IMG/VR virus record: IMGVR_UViG_3300001450_000023 | Span: 1 to 64,000 of that record | DNA length: 64,000 bases | From: a virus | Direction: 5' to 3' (one strand) | Shown here: in pieces, positions 22,910-36,600 of the stretch | Numbering within the stretch: the first letter of the stretch is position 1 | Layout: the number at the start of each line of letters is the position of its first letter | Translations under genes and position numbers: made by a program | Notes under the pieces: model-generated | What the model was told of the DNA's origin: nothing | The model's input: only the letters and a program-made list of their open reading frames with translations | The model's database searches: none

Positions 22910-25900
22910 TTACCTACTAGGATATTTTTTCAAAAGATATGCACTTATTTGATTTTTTATCTTTTTTCTTTCTTGAGCAGTACTTCTTCTATTTTTTCTT
23001 TCTTCAAATTTTGTAATTAGTTTATCAACCAGTTCTCCTTTTTCAGTAGCTCTTTTTTGTTTATTTTCTCTTTTTCTTGTTTGTTCTTCAGTTTCATCAT
23101 AATATTTTAATTTTTTTGAAAAACTTTTTGGATTAAATATTCTTTCTGTTTGACTTCTTAATCCTAAACCAAAGGGTTCTCCTTTAACAACATCTTTAAG
23201 TATTCCTGGAAGAAAAGTTTTACTTATAGCTACTCCAAGTTTACTTTCCCCGCGATATATACCTGTAGTATATATATCATTTCCCATAGACCACTCTGTA
23301 TATGCATCTCCTATTTTTCCAATATCCTTAATAGTTTTCCAAGCTGCAGGAACTGCAGCTTCACCTAAAGCTGTAATATTTGCATTATATTGAGTTATAG
23401 TTTGAAGAGAAGCATCTATTTTATTCATTAAAAGATTATAAGCTTGTCTATCTGGATCATCTTCATCATCATCTTCACCCCAAAATGTAGCATGAACCAT
23501 TATCATCATTGCTATTTTTTGTAATGCTAATGCTAATTCTGTCATATTAGCACTCATATTTTTAGCATCTCTTTCAGTAAAAGTTTCACTTATTCTTGAT
23601 TCATAATTTCTAGAACCAAATTTTGAAACAAGATTTGAATCAACTTTTGCTATTGAAAGTATTCTTTGAATAGGCATTCCAATAGATTTTTGTAATAATA
23701 TCATACTAGAATATGCTAAATCTTGAATGTAACCAAATGGACCACTAAATGCTACTGGTTTTTTTTGTCCATGTTTTTGCATCCACTTATTACTTATAGT
23801 ATTAGTCCATAAAATTGATCCCCCAAGTCCAGCCATTGCTGCTGCACCTACACCTCCTGTCATAAATCCTAAACTACCAAAAAATAAAGCTGATGATGGT
23901 GCTGTAAAACTATGATATCTACCTTTATATCCTTTTATACCTCCTAATAAATTATCTTGAGGTACTGCAAATCTTGAATATAAAGCATTTGGTAACCAAG
24001 TTTTAAACATACTAAATGCTCTACCTATAACATTATCTTTTATAAGCATTCCCCTATTAGTATTATAGTTACCATGTGCTTGGTTAATAGCAGATTCTAC
24101 TCTAGTTTTAAAAGTTCTAAACTCTATGGTATTCATATTTTCCCATGAGTTAATATTATCAGCTGTATTATAAGGAGGTCTTAAATTACCTTTTTCATCC
24201 ATAGCATCCCATACTGATGTTTCATTTTCTCCATTTACATCTGTTATTTTTTGTTCTAATAACATTGAAACAAATACTGGAGATTGAATAACATACTCAG
24301 TTCTCCTATTTAATTCCATTGGATGTAAATTATCTAATATAGTTGAAAATTCAGATACATCAGATGATTTTTGAAGCTCATTAGCTGAATCTTGTAAGAT
24401 ATCAACTTTCTTCATTAATTTTTTTAATTTATTACCATCTTTCCAAAATTGTGGACTTTGAGTGGCAAATGTTCTAGTTACAATACCTTTTGCTCTCCAA
24501 TAATTTGCTTCAGAAAAATAATCACCTTGTGCAGCAAGAATTAAATTAGAAGCTTCTCCTTCAGTATAATTAGTTATAGAAGATGAAACATTCCAACCTA
24601 AATTTTTAGTCCTTATTGCTGAAAGAAGTCCATCTATTGTACTAGTTATTGTCCATTGTCTACCTAATGAATTTATTTTATCTTTATATTCTTTTATTTT
24701 TTTAGGATCTTTTTCATCTGAAACTAATTTTGTAAGAGTTTCTTTTAATCTTTTTTCTTCTTGATTTAGTATTCTGTTAAATGTAGTTTTATCTCCATTT
24801 ATTACTGCTTGTGTTTTTTGTAACCAATTTTTAGCAGATTTTTTATCATCACCAGTAAATTCATCAGTAAGATCAATACTTGCTTCTCTATCAAAATTTA
24901 ATAATACTACCCTATTATACCAATTTTGATATCTTGCTTTTGCATTTTTTCTTTCATCATCACTATTACTTTGTCTACCAGCAACTTTAGTTAATGAAGC
25001 ATCTTTAATAGAATCATAATGAGATTTTAATAAATCTATAATAGGCTTACTATTAACTCTTGATCTATATTTAGCTCCTAATTCAGAATACATTTTTAAT
25101 ACTCTAGGTAAATCAAAAGATTTATTTTCAGCAATTTTGTGTTGAGCTGCTGATTTAAAAAATACTTTAGGTGAAAATGATTCTGGTAATTTTGATTTAA
25201 CTTTACTAAGTTCACCATTAGTTAAATTTAAATTATGTGCTAAAACTTCTAATGCAGTATCTTTTACTGAACTAAGTGCTATTTTTCCTGATGGCAATTT
25301 ATCACCATTTCTTTCATATTCTTTTTTAAATAGCTCATATTCTGCATTTGCTATATTATTTATAGTAGTTAAATTTTGAGATAAAAATGAAGAGTTTACT
25401 TCATAATTAGTTTTACCTGTTATATAATTTATTTTAGCATGATTTATTTGATTTTCTATACCTACTGTAAAAATTTCTCCTAAATTTCGCCACATTGTTG
25501 TAGCACCTTTTAAAAATTTATCAAGAGGTCCAACAGATTCTGCTGTTATTTCATTAAATGCTTTTTTAAATGCAGGTATAGAATTTACATTTAATTTATC
25601 TTGTATTTCAACAGGAAAACCTTCTTTAACTTCTTTAAGAATACTCATCATTTCTGTATAAAAATTATACAAATTTGTATTTCCATCAATTTTGTTAAAA
25701 TTAGCATCATAATAATCAGTTTTATTATCTGTATCTGATACTACATATTTTTTATTTTTTGTAGAAAGTTTTGCAGTATTTTTTCTAGGAATACTAATAT
25801 TATATTCCATTCTAGGTAACATATCTATACCAAAAGTATTACCTACAGAATTTGAATATTCAATTGCAATGAATGGTGAATTTTGTATGAGATATTTATC

Positions 25901-27628
25901 ATACTCTTTTTTATTATCTTTTAATTCTTTTTTTATTACTTCAGCATTTAATAAGAATTTTTTTACTAATCTTTTTTGTTTAGCTATTTCTTCTTTATAA
26001 CCATTTTCACCAAGATTATCTTTTAATTCTTTTATATGTGCATCAATTTGTTCTTGAGTTGCACCACTTTCAAATAAAGGATTATTTTTAAATTCTTCAA
26101 TTATTTCAGGAATTAAACTAGGATTAATTTGAATAGTATTTTTTAAATACCATTTTTTTCTTTCTTCTAAAGCTTTATTTAAAGCTTTTTGTCTTTGAGC
26201 TGGGTTAACTATATTTCTAGCTTCAGTAATTTTATAATCAAAATCATCTTCCATGACATTTCTATCATTAAAGAATTTAGTAGCATATCTATATATAAGA
26301 TCACCAGTATTATTTCCAAATTCATCTATTTGTTTAAATATGTCCCAGCTTTTAATTTTTTTATTAAAAAATATTCCTCCTGAAGAAGCATCACCTAAAC
26401 CTTCTTTAGCTTTTTCAGAAAGTTTTTCAATTCTTTCAACTTGTTTTCTTGATATTGCTAATTCTTTATTTTCATCATCTTGTAATATAGCTAAAGATAC
26501 ATCAGGTAATACTGCATCTTCAGAAAAAATACCCATAGTAATATCCATTACAAATTTATCAACCCAATTAATATCTATTAAACTTTTAGTTATATCTTCA
26601 TAACTAAATTCCTGATCTTTTATATTTTTAAATTGGCTATTTTCATTTACTATTTTTGTTACTCTTTCTTGTTCAAGTGCAGCTATTTTATTTTGATATA
26701 CATTAGCTTTGAGATATAATTCATTATATAAATCTTTTTCAACTTTATCAATTTCATTATATAATTCAGAAGTAGAAAAATTTTCACCATATATAGAATG
26801 AGTTTTACCTTTTTCCATATTCATTCCATGATAGAAATCTACAATTTGATTAATTTCAATTAACTCAGAAGCAGTTCTTGTTCCTGGTTTATTCATTAAA
26901 TAATCAAGCCTTTGAAAATCAGCTTCTGCAACAGACTTTAATGATTTTAAAGTTTTATTTTCTGTAAGCTCTTGAAGTTCATTTTCTATATCAGATAATG
27001 TTTTATTTAATCTTAATTCTACTTTTACAGCAGTTTGTAATAAATCTTTAAATCTTTGTTTTTGTTCAGGAGAACTTGCTTTAGCAGACTCTATTTGTTT
27101 TTTAGAATTTTTAATTTTAGCTATTCTATTTCTAACTATATTTTTTTGTCTAATTTTATATTGTATTAAATTAGAATGACCATCTCTTGTAGCAAGAGTT
27201 ACATTTTCATAAAATTCATCTGGATTGTTAACATTAAAATTTATTTTTTCAAATTCAGGATTAACACTTAATAAAGGTTTTATATCACCTAAACTTTCTA
27301 CAGTATAAACACCATCTTCTACTATACTACTATTTACATATACAGGTTCATTGTTTGGAAATTTTGTAAATTTAAGTTTAGAATTATCTGTATTATTCTT
27401 ATCTAAATATAAAAGAAGAGGTTCACCATTTACATCTACAGCTTTAGAATCACCAAACCAATCTATAAAATCATCAGTATAAGTTGTCATCCATGCATTT
27501 AAAGCTGCATTTTTATTACCTAATAGTTTATTTAAATCTGAAAATAATTCAGATTCTTTACCATTAGCAGCACTAACTTTTTCTATTTCGTTAGTCTTTT
27601 TATTTGTTACAAAACATGCTTTAGCCAT
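22910..27628 (-). CDS. Large virion cargo protein with membrane-active segment
   Basis: A 1,572-residue protein encoded directly after the virion RNA polymerase gene (overlap TAATG). Residues about 45-70 contain FIDWFGDSKAVDVNGEPLL, which resembles the entry of ADP-ribosyltransferase-like polyvalent proteins of phages, but the expected HGT motif is replaced. Most of the chain is helical and Lys/Glu-rich. A Gly/Ala-rich hydrophobic segment (about 1,240-1,285) could insert in a membrane, and the last 70 residues are very basic. Position and size suit a protein ejected with the polymerase in crAss-like phages. No catalytic site is certain. Confidence 0.75.
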   Translation of the reverse strand: MAKACFVTNKKTNEIEKVSAANGKESELFSDLNKLLGNKNAALNAWMTTYTDDFIDWFGDSKAVDVNGEPLLLYLDKNNTDNSKLKFTKFPNNEPVYVNSSIVEDGVYTVESLGDIKPLLSVNPEFEKINFNVNNPDEFYENVTLATRDGHSNLIQYKIRQKNIVRNRIAKIKNSKKQIESAKASSPEQKQRFKDLLQTAVKVELRLNKTLSDIENELQELTENKTLKSLKSVAEADFQRLDYLMNKPGTRTASELIEINQIVDFYHGMNMEKGKTHSIYGENFSTSELYNEIDKVEKDLYNELYLKANVYQNKIAALEQERVTKIVNENSQFKNIKDQEFSYEDITKSLIDINWVDKFVMDITMGIFSEDAVLPDVSLAILQDDENKELAISRKQVERIEKLSEKAKEGLGDASSGGIFFNKKIKSWDIFKQIDEFGNNTGDLIYRYATKFFNDRNVMEDDFDYKITEARNIVNPAQRQKALNKALEERKKWYLKNTIQINPSLIPEIIEEFKNNPLFESGATQEQIDAHIKELKDNLGENGYKEEIAKQKRLVKKFLLNAEVIKKELKDNKKEYDKYLIQNSPFIAIEYSNSVGNTFGIDMLPRMEYNISIPRKNTAKLSTKNKKYVVSDTDNKTDYYDANFNKIDGNTNLYNFYTEMMSILKEVKEGFPVEIQDKLNVNSIPAFKKAFNEITAESVGPLDKFLKGATTMWRNLGEIFTVGIENQINHAKINYITGKTNYEVNSSFLSQNLTTINNIANAEYELFKKEYERNGDKLPSGKIALSSVKDTALEVLAHNLNLTNGELSKVKSKLPESFSPKVFFKSAAQHKIAENKSFDLPRVLKMYSELGAKYRSRVNSKPIIDLLKSHYDSIKDASLTKVAGRQSNSDDERKNAKARYQNWYNRVVLLNFDREASIDLTDEFTGDDKKSAKNWLQKTQAVINGDKTTFNRILNQEEKRLKETLTKLVSDEKDPKKIKEYKDKINSLGRQWTITSTIDGLLSAIRTKNLGWNVSSSITNYTEGEASNLILAAQGDYFSEANYWRAKGIVTRTFATQSPQFWKDGNKLKKLMKKVDILQDSANELQKSSDVSEFSTILDNLHPMELNRRTEYVIQSPVFVSMLLEQKITDVNGENETSVWDAMDEKGNLRPPYNTADNINSWENMNTIEFRTFKTRVESAINQAHGNYNTNRGMLIKDNVIGRAFSMFKTWLPNALYSRFAVPQDNLLGGIKGYKGRYHSFTAPSSALFFGSLGFMTGGVGAAAMAGLGGSILWTNTISNKWMQKHGQKKPVAFSGPFGYIQDLAYSSMILLQKSIGMPIQRILSIAKVDSNLVSKFGSRNYESRISETFTERDAKNMSANMTELALALQKIAMMIMVHATFWGEDDDEDDPDRQAYNLLMNKIDASLQTITQYNANITALGEAAVPAAWKTIKDIGKIGDAYTEWSMGNDIYTTGIYRGESKLGVAISKTFLPGILKDVVKGEPFGLGLRSQTERIFNPKSFSKKLKYYDETEEQTRKRENKQKRATEKGELVDKLITKFEERKNRRSTAQERKKIKNQISAYLLKKYPSR

Positions 27629-30600
27629 TACCTACAGTTATTTTCTGATTTATCAATAAGATTTTCTATTTGTTTTTTATTACCTGCTTCCATTACAGCT
27701 GCTTCTATTCTATTTTGTGCATCATAATATCCCCATTCTCCTTCCAATCTCCCTTTAATAATATCACCAGCTAGTGTTTTATTATCTGTATCATTGCTTT
27801 CATATAATTGAACTAAGTTATTTATTTCTTCTTCTGAAAATTGATTATTTATATCTAATTTTTTAATAATTTTTTCAAAATCAAAAGGAATTATATCTTG
27901 ACTAACTATAACACCATATCCTGTTGTTGAAGCATTAGAAAAAGCTTCACGATATTCTTTTTCAGATATTTCTTCAACTTTACCATAATCTTCAAGACCA
28001 TATTGATTATTTTCATAATATTTATTATCTGAAGTTTTAAAATAATTTTGATATCGATTATCACTACCAAATTTTTCTACAACACTTTTTAAAGGAATCT
28101 TAACTCTTATTGTAAGATTTTGCATTTCTGGTGGAAATAATTCAAAAATTGTAGCCATATTATTACCAAGACTAAATAATTCTAATTGATTTATAGGATT
28201 ATTAATAATTGTTTTAATTTCATCAGAAATTTTATTTTGTTTAATTATATCACTTTCAATTCCATAATATGTTTCACGATCTCCATATCCCTCCATTTTC
28301 CATTCTAAATCCATAAATTTATCTGTCAAATTATTTAATGATTCAATAACTGATGAATCATCAATTGATGGAGAAAATAAAGTTAATTGTTCTCCACCAT
28401 TTTTCTTATCTTTTTTTAATTCAGTTAATTCATTTTCTAAAATTTTAATTTCAGATTTTAATGCTACCATTTCTGAATTTTTAACATCTCCTCTAAGTTG
28501 TTTATATTTCTTTTTACCTGTTAATAATATTTCAATTATTTCATCTCTAATTTCCATTTCTGATAAAACAACACCTGCTTTTTCTGCAGGAATCATCATA
28601 TCTTCTGCAGCTCTTTCAACACTAACTCCCTTTTTACCTATAAAAGAAGGGTTAATATCTTTTTTAGAACCTATTTTTCCACCTGTTTCTTTTTGTGCTG
28701 AATCAGGAGTTATTTTAGGTAAATTATCTAAAATAAATAAATAAGGATTAGTATCAAGCATTTCTGATTCCATTTGCAATTGATTTAATTCCCTTTCTTT
28801 TATTGCTATTTCTTGCTCTTTATTTTCTATTTGTTCATCAATTTGCAATTTAGATTGTATGATAGGTTTTCCTGCATAAAGATTTCTTAAATCTTGACCA
28901 GGCTCTCTTAATTCTTCAACAACTTTATTTCTAGATATAACTAATGCTTTATTATTATCTATCATAAATACATCATTACCTGCATAGGTTGTAATGTTAT
29001 TTTTTTGTAGATCATTATCAGAAAAGAATCTTTTATTATATTCTGATTTATCATATTGATATAAATAATTAGCTACACCTTTTGCTATTTGTAATTCATC
29101 AGTTATTTCTTCTTGAGAAGAATTAAATAATTTTGGATTAGTATTAACATCTTTTATTGTATATGGTAATTTACCAATTGTAATATTAAATTCATCTTTT
29201 TTAGTATCTAATAAATTATTAACATCATTAATAACTTTATCAGCATCATTAATATCAGGTTGTATAGAAGTAATTTTTTTCTTAGTTTGTATTTCTGCTA
29301 TTTGGAATAAAGAATCAAATGCAGCAGATAAAACATCTACATTTTCTGCATCTAAATTAAGACTTGTTTTTACATTATTTACTAAATCAATTAATACTTT
29401 TTTAATTCTTTGTAGAACAGATTCACCAGAATTTTTATATCCCATTTTATCTAACTCTGCTCTAAAATTATCATTTGATAATAAAGATAAAAACTCTTTA
29501 AGATTAGTAAGACCATAAGCAGTATATTCATTATTACTAAGTCCTTCAAAATTATCTCTTTTAACTATAGTAGATGCAATTACTCCTGGATTGTCTTTTT
29601 CAAATTTACCTCTTGCATAATTGAATACAGTTACTAAATCTCTAACTGGTTTAGGAATATCAGGAACACTTTTTAAATTAGCTCTACCATCTTGTTCTAT
29701 TTCTACATATTTCTCTAAGGTAGTTTCAGTTACAGCATGTATTAATTCATGAATTAATTTTTCAGCAACTGTACTTTCATCATTTGTATTTAAAAATTTT
29801 GAATCAATATAAATAGTATTATTAAGATAAGCTCCAGCTGCTTTATATTTAGTTAAATCTCTAACTACTAATTTAATATCATCAGGTAATATTTGATTTA
29901 ATGTTTCAGCAAGATAAGATAAATTACCTAAATCAGCATTAACTATAGAGTCTATACTTTTTTGTAAATTTCCATCTTTAATATGATTTTTAGTATTAAC
30001 AGCAGAAGATTCTTCTATAGAATCTGAAGAACTCTCCATACCAGCATATTTATCTTCTATTCCCTTTTCTATTAAATCATTTTTTTCTTCTTTTGATTTA
30101 AGAATTGTAACTATAGAATCATTACTAGTATTTATATCATATTCATTAGTACCAAAAGTACTTAATTTATCAGCTCTTTTCCACTTATTAGGACCTATTC
30201 TATAAAATGGATATCTTTCTCCTTCAACTTTAAACTTATACATTCCAGCATAATATTCAAGTTCTGCTTTATTTTTAGAATTTGCTAATGGGAAACTTAT
30301 TGTTTGATCTTTAGAATTATATTTTGGTTTTCTAGGAGGAGATTGTAACTCATTAGTATTATGTTGAAAATATTGAATTTGCCATCTAGATGGATATTCA
30401 TTTTTATTTTCATCAGATGCAATAGGTTGCACCATACTATTTAAATCACTATTTTCATTATAAGCAACACTATCATATCCAGTTGCTAATAAATATGATA
30501 CAGGGATAAATTTAGAAAATTGTATAGCTTCTTGTACACCACCTTCTAATAAAGAATAATTTACAAGATCTTGTGCTAACATTCTTGTAGTATATGGTTT

Positions 30601-33600
30601 TCCATTAAATGGAGGTAATGGTAAATTTCTTTGAATTAAAGTAGGAATAGAATTATATAATCTTGTTTTATCTAAATCTTGACTTGTTGCATTATTATAT
30701 TTAATTAATGATAATCCATTATCATTATCTATTTCATACTCAAATGATTTAATCAATGGATTTTTTAATACCATTGCTTTTACAATCATATCATCAGAAC
30801 CATTTAAAGAATTTAAATATTTAGCTAATGATTCACCATCTTTTTCAGTAAATGATCTTTGTCTTTCATCAAATACATTGTCTGTACTAAATAATGATAA
30901 ATTACTACTGTTAATTAATTTAGTAAATTCTTTTTTAGTTTTTTGATTAGCTTCAATTACTTGTAATTCATTAGTAGAATCTATATTCCTTAAACTTGCT
31001 ATTTGACTAAGAGCATTACTTAAATTTCCTTGATCATATGGAAAATGTTGTTGCCATAATTCATGAGCAGAATACACAGAATTAGCTATCATTTTACCTG
31101 CTATAGTAGTTGGAGTAAATGTTAATACTGTTCCTTCTCTTTCTAAAATTACAACATCACCTTCTTCAGCTTGAGATTTCTCTGAAACTTTTCCAAATAA
31201 TTTTAAAAATGGAGAATAAACTTCTTTTGATTTTCTTACATCTGCTCCAGCAATTTTAGATAAACTTGGATCTTCTAAAAATAAAGATTCAAATTTTTGT
31301 TTTTTAGCTATAACATCAAAGAAAGATTTACCTAAACCTTGTGAATCTATATTTAATAAAGATTGTACTTTTCTTAATTGTTTTCCTTGAGTATTATAGT
31401 CTAAAAATCTTTCTAAAATTAAATATTGTGTTTTAGGATCATTGCCTTTATTTTGAATTTGTTGCTGTAAAACACTTCCATTTATTTCTTTAAATTCATT
31501 ATCAATAGCTCTTTTAATAAGTGCAGCATCTTCTGGCATTAAAGCATTTTTTAAATCAAATTGTGATAATATTAATAATGTATCTGAATCATCTCCAATA
31601 TATTTATCATAAACTATCTTTAAAGCTTCTGCTTGTTTATCTTCAACATAAGGAGCTATAATTGAATTTAAGTTTATTAAAGTGTTTACATAATCTCTAA
31701 TAATAGGTTGATTTAAAAATAATCCAACTATAGAATTACCATTTTCATCTTTATCAAATCCCATTAAAGTCATTACTTTATCTACATCAAATGTTTCTTT
31801 ATTTAAAAACAATTTTTCTAATGCCTGTTCTTTAGCATTATCTGTAGCTAAGTTTTGTCTTGCTGTTAATACATCAGAAATATCTCTTTGATTTGGTCCT
31901 GCTGTTTTTAAATCACCATAAAATTTATTAGATGTAATACTTCCAAAAGAATTTTGTGAAGTTGCAATAGAATTTTGATTTAATAAAGAATGGAATACCA
32001 CATCTATTGAATATGCACCAATACCTACTTTACCAGATGCACCAAGTTTTACTAAATTTTTCTGATAACTATCAGATAACATAGTAAATGATTCTCCAGT
32101 ATTAATATCATCAGCATTTGCAAAAGTAACTAAATCATCTATTTTTTGAGCTTGTCCTTTTTCCCATTCCATAGATAATGCTTTACTTATCTTGGATTGC
32201 ATTTTAGGATTAGATAATACAGAAGAATGTATTTTAACAATATTATTTTTATATATTTTTTTAAGTCTATCCTTTAACTCTTTTATCCTTTCAGGACTTT
32301 TTGGAGTTTTTGAATCTAACTCACTTTGTATTTTTTCTACATTATCAGAAATTACTTTTATATTACCATTTTTATCTACATAATGATATAGACTGTAATT
32401 AGTTTGTTTATCAATATCAAAATCAAGACCTACTTGAGTAAGAGTATTTCTAGGAACAACCATTAAATCACCAGCTTTAGGTGGTAAAAATCCTACAATT
32501 TCTACATCTAACATAGATTGGTGTGATGAAGTAGGAGTTCTAAAAGATATATTAGATAATAATTCTTTATCAAATTTATCTTTTTTAAGCACATATTTAT
32601 CATTTTTTAATTCTACATATCCATCAAATAAATCTATTAAATTACCTTTACTATCTTTAAATCTAGAAGGAAGATAAACTTGTGTTTTATGAACTATAGA
32701 ACCATCTTTATTTATTTGAATTCCTTTTAAATCTCCATCAAAATTTTCATCTAAATAAATAATTTGATTCTCAATATCTTCTGAAACTTCAGTTACTTGT
32801 TTATAACCTTCTGGAGAAGATACTACAAAAGTATTTCCTGGAAATTTTAATTTAGCTATTCTATTTGAAACTACAGAGTTAAGTAATGCTTCTAAATTAT
32901 TAGAACTTGGAGATAGCCATAATGGTAATTTAAATTGATATCCTGTTATTTTTCCACTACCATCTTTTGCATAAGTGTAATCTATTTCTAAAGAATCAAC
33001 AACCTGTTGTTCATAATTTCTTTCTTCAGCTTCCTCTTTTAATAATTTTTTTAATTTATTAGCAGTTTTTTCAATATCTTTAGGTATTCCAGTTTTAACA
33101 TCAATACCTAATTCATCATATAAAGTTTCTTTTTCAAGATCTAAAAGGTCATTAAAATTATCAAAGAATTTTCTTTCTAATGCAGAACCATCAATAGATT
33201 CACCTTTGTATTGAAAACCTTTCATACTAGTTACACCATTACCAAATAACAGTTTAGTAGTTTGTGTACCTTGTGATACTGTATCTTTTTTGCCTTTATA
33301 TGGAACTTCTTGTTGTATTCTGAAATTTTTTCTATCTAATAATAAAGAAGAATTTTCAAATTCTTTTACTAAGGTGTCAACATCATTTTGCATGATATTG
33401 CCATTATCATCAAATATAGTTGCTGAATTTGAATTTGCTCCTACTTTATTTGCAGTATTATATGATAATCTAACTTTTTTATCACCACTCTTTGCTTCAA
33501 GTTTTTCCATTGCTTGTCTTACTACATCTAATTGTGTACCTTCAGTTATCTGAGGAAGCAATGGGATAGAAGATGATTTTATATATACAGTTCTAAATAA

Positions 33601-36600
33601 AGGATTGTCTTGTGTTCCTTCTATAATTTGACCTGTGTATACAGGTTTCATAGGTTGATATACAAATGCAATTAATTCTTTTTCTTCAGCATTCATATCT
33701 TTTAATGCCTTACCTGATTCTACTAATTCTATTGCATTTTCTAATCTTGCACTATCAATTAATCCAGGATTTGCTTTACCTAATTTTTCTAATACATGAA
33801 CATGCTCTTTCCAAGTTGTATATTCTTGGGCATCTGTACTTTCTATATTAAAGAAAGGTTTTGTATTAGGATATTTATTAATAAATGCATCTAATTTATC
33901 TGAATCATTTTTTACTCTATCATATTCATTTTGATCAAAAGTTTTGTTATCTAATAATTTAGTTAAAGATGCTAAGTTATTAGCAGGACCTTCTAAATCA
34001 TTTACAAAAATTTGAATATATTGTTCTTGATCTGAGTCAGCAAGTTTATTACCAGGAGCTATCATTGCTGCTAATCTCTTATTAATATTTTCAGCAGTAT
34101 TTTTAGATATATCAGCAAAATTATCAGCCTTAGATCTTTTATAATACATTGCAGGATCTCCTGCTAATAGCATAAACTGATTAGAATTTGATATCATATT
34201 ATTTACAACAAATTCTATTGCTGAATATATAATTTTATTATTATCAGAAAGATTAGGATCAATAGAATTAAATTTATTTAAATAATCTACATCTAATAAT
34301 TTATTATCATAAACTTTAAGTTCTCCTAAAGGACTAGATTCTACAATATTATAAGTTTCCCAATCATTTAATTTTTGTTTATATTGAATTCCAACAGTCT
34401 TAGTTAAATAATTTTTTGCTTCTTTTTCAAAATTTTCTAAAAAATTAAATTCATCAGGGTTTGTATTTTTTAAATTTTCTTTATCATTATTTAAATATTG
34501 TTGCATTAATTTTGGAAATCCTTCTATATCATTAGCTAACTCTGTTAATGTTTTTTTCTTTCCTTTATAATCAATAATTAAAGAATTTAAGTTAGGGAAC
34601 ATTAAAAATGATCCAGCACCTTTATTATATCCTTTTATATTTGAACCAATTTTTTCATTTAAAAAATTAGTAATTCTTTCAAATTCAGGTAATACAGTTT
34701 GTTCATATAATATATTAATCATATTTTCCCCAGGAACAACATCCCCATCTTCTTTTAAGATAAAATCATCAGCTTTTCTAAAATCTAATGTGGGCATTGA
34801 TATTGTATTAATATTAGACTTATCAGAATTAGTTAATCCTAAATAAGTAGCTGTTCTTAATAAAACACCTTGATAATTTTGCCCTTTAAAAGCACCTTGT
34901 TTCATATCAGTATATAAACCAAGTTTAACCATTTCATGGTCAGCTTCACTAAGGTCTTGTAACTTTGTTCCTTGATATGCTTTTTGCTTTCTTTGCTTTA
35001 TAGATTCTAATGATAAATAATCTATACTAAATGTATTTCTAAGTTTAGTATTTTCAAGCAATTCTAATAACATAGAATGTTTAGAAAATGCTTGCTGTAA
35101 TAATTGTTTTCTTAAAAAAGGATCATTTTTTAATTCCTGCTCTCTTTCCTTAATATATGTTTTATTAATATGAGTTTGCAAAGTCTTTTTTGCAACTCTA
35201 AAAGAAGTTGGACTTATAGTATTTGCAAATAAAGCTTCTTCTATTGCATAATTTTTTAATATTGTTTCTTTTAAAATATTATTATCTTCTACAAGATTAT
35301 TGTCTTTATTAATACTTGATAATTTATCTTTAATAATTTTTATTAAAGATAAAGGACTAGCTTGACCAAAACTTTCTTGAAAAGTTTTTCTACTATTTTC
35401 TGAATTTATATAAATACCATTATCAATAATATTTTTAATATTATCACTTGATAATACTATACCTACTTCTTCTAGAACAGATTGTAATTCTTTTATACTA
35501 TTATCTAAATCTATTTTTTTCCCAAGTCTATCATATAAACTTAAAGCACTAGGAGTTTCTTTTACTTTATCATTAACTATAGAATATACTTTATTATCTT
35601 TAATAAAGGTAGAACCTTCTGTTAGTTGAATACCTGCTTTTTGTAATGATGCTAAATTTTGATTTTTTATATCTTTATCAAAATCATCTATTTTAGCTTG
35701 TGTTCGTTTTCTAACAATTTTACCCCCAGGTTTTTCATAAATATTATTTAATCTTTTAATAACTCTATCAACTTCATTTATATTATATGTATAAACACCA
35801 TTGTCATCTCTTTCAATTAAAGAAGAGTCTTTAAGATTATTTTCAAATCTTTTTAAAATAATATTTGCAACTTCACTAGAATTAGAATTCATCACTTTAA
35901 CATGAGGTTTTCCTTTTGAGTCTATTGAAAACATTACAAATTTCATATTCAATTTGCTCTTATCAAAAAATGATAAAAATTGATTTTGAACTTTTTCAGG
36001 TTCAGCATTAAATTTATCTATAACCTCTTGTAAAAATGGGAATGCTTTTACATATTGATTAAGTGTAGCTAATTGTACTTTTTTAGAGCCACCAGCATTT
36101 GATAATATTTGTTGTAATATTTCTACAGTTGTATCTACAGGAATAACAGATGGTAATCCTAAAAAGTCAGTCATTGTATTAAAATCTTTATCAACTTCTT
36201 TAATACCAGTAAGTAATTCTCTTACTTCTGCTGAAATAGAATTTTTACCACCCTCTTCTAAAGCATTTTGAGAATAATTTTTTTCTTTTTGATTTTCTTC
36301 AGATTGATTCTCTTCAAATTTATCAGGAGTTGAGACTTCTTTTAAATTTGTTTTTTTAAGAGCTTCCTCAATTATACCTTCTTTATTATTTGATATATTA
36401 TTAAGATAGTCTATTAGATGTTCATATTTTCTAATATATTCATCTTTTTGTTTTTCATCCCCAATTAATTCTTTTATTTGCTCAATTCTTTCTAAGTAGT
36501 GTTGTTTTTTTACATCTACATAATTAGATAATTGATTGTCTATTTCTTCTTTAAGTTCTGATGCAATTAAAGGTTTATCTCTATTATCTCTTTTATATTT

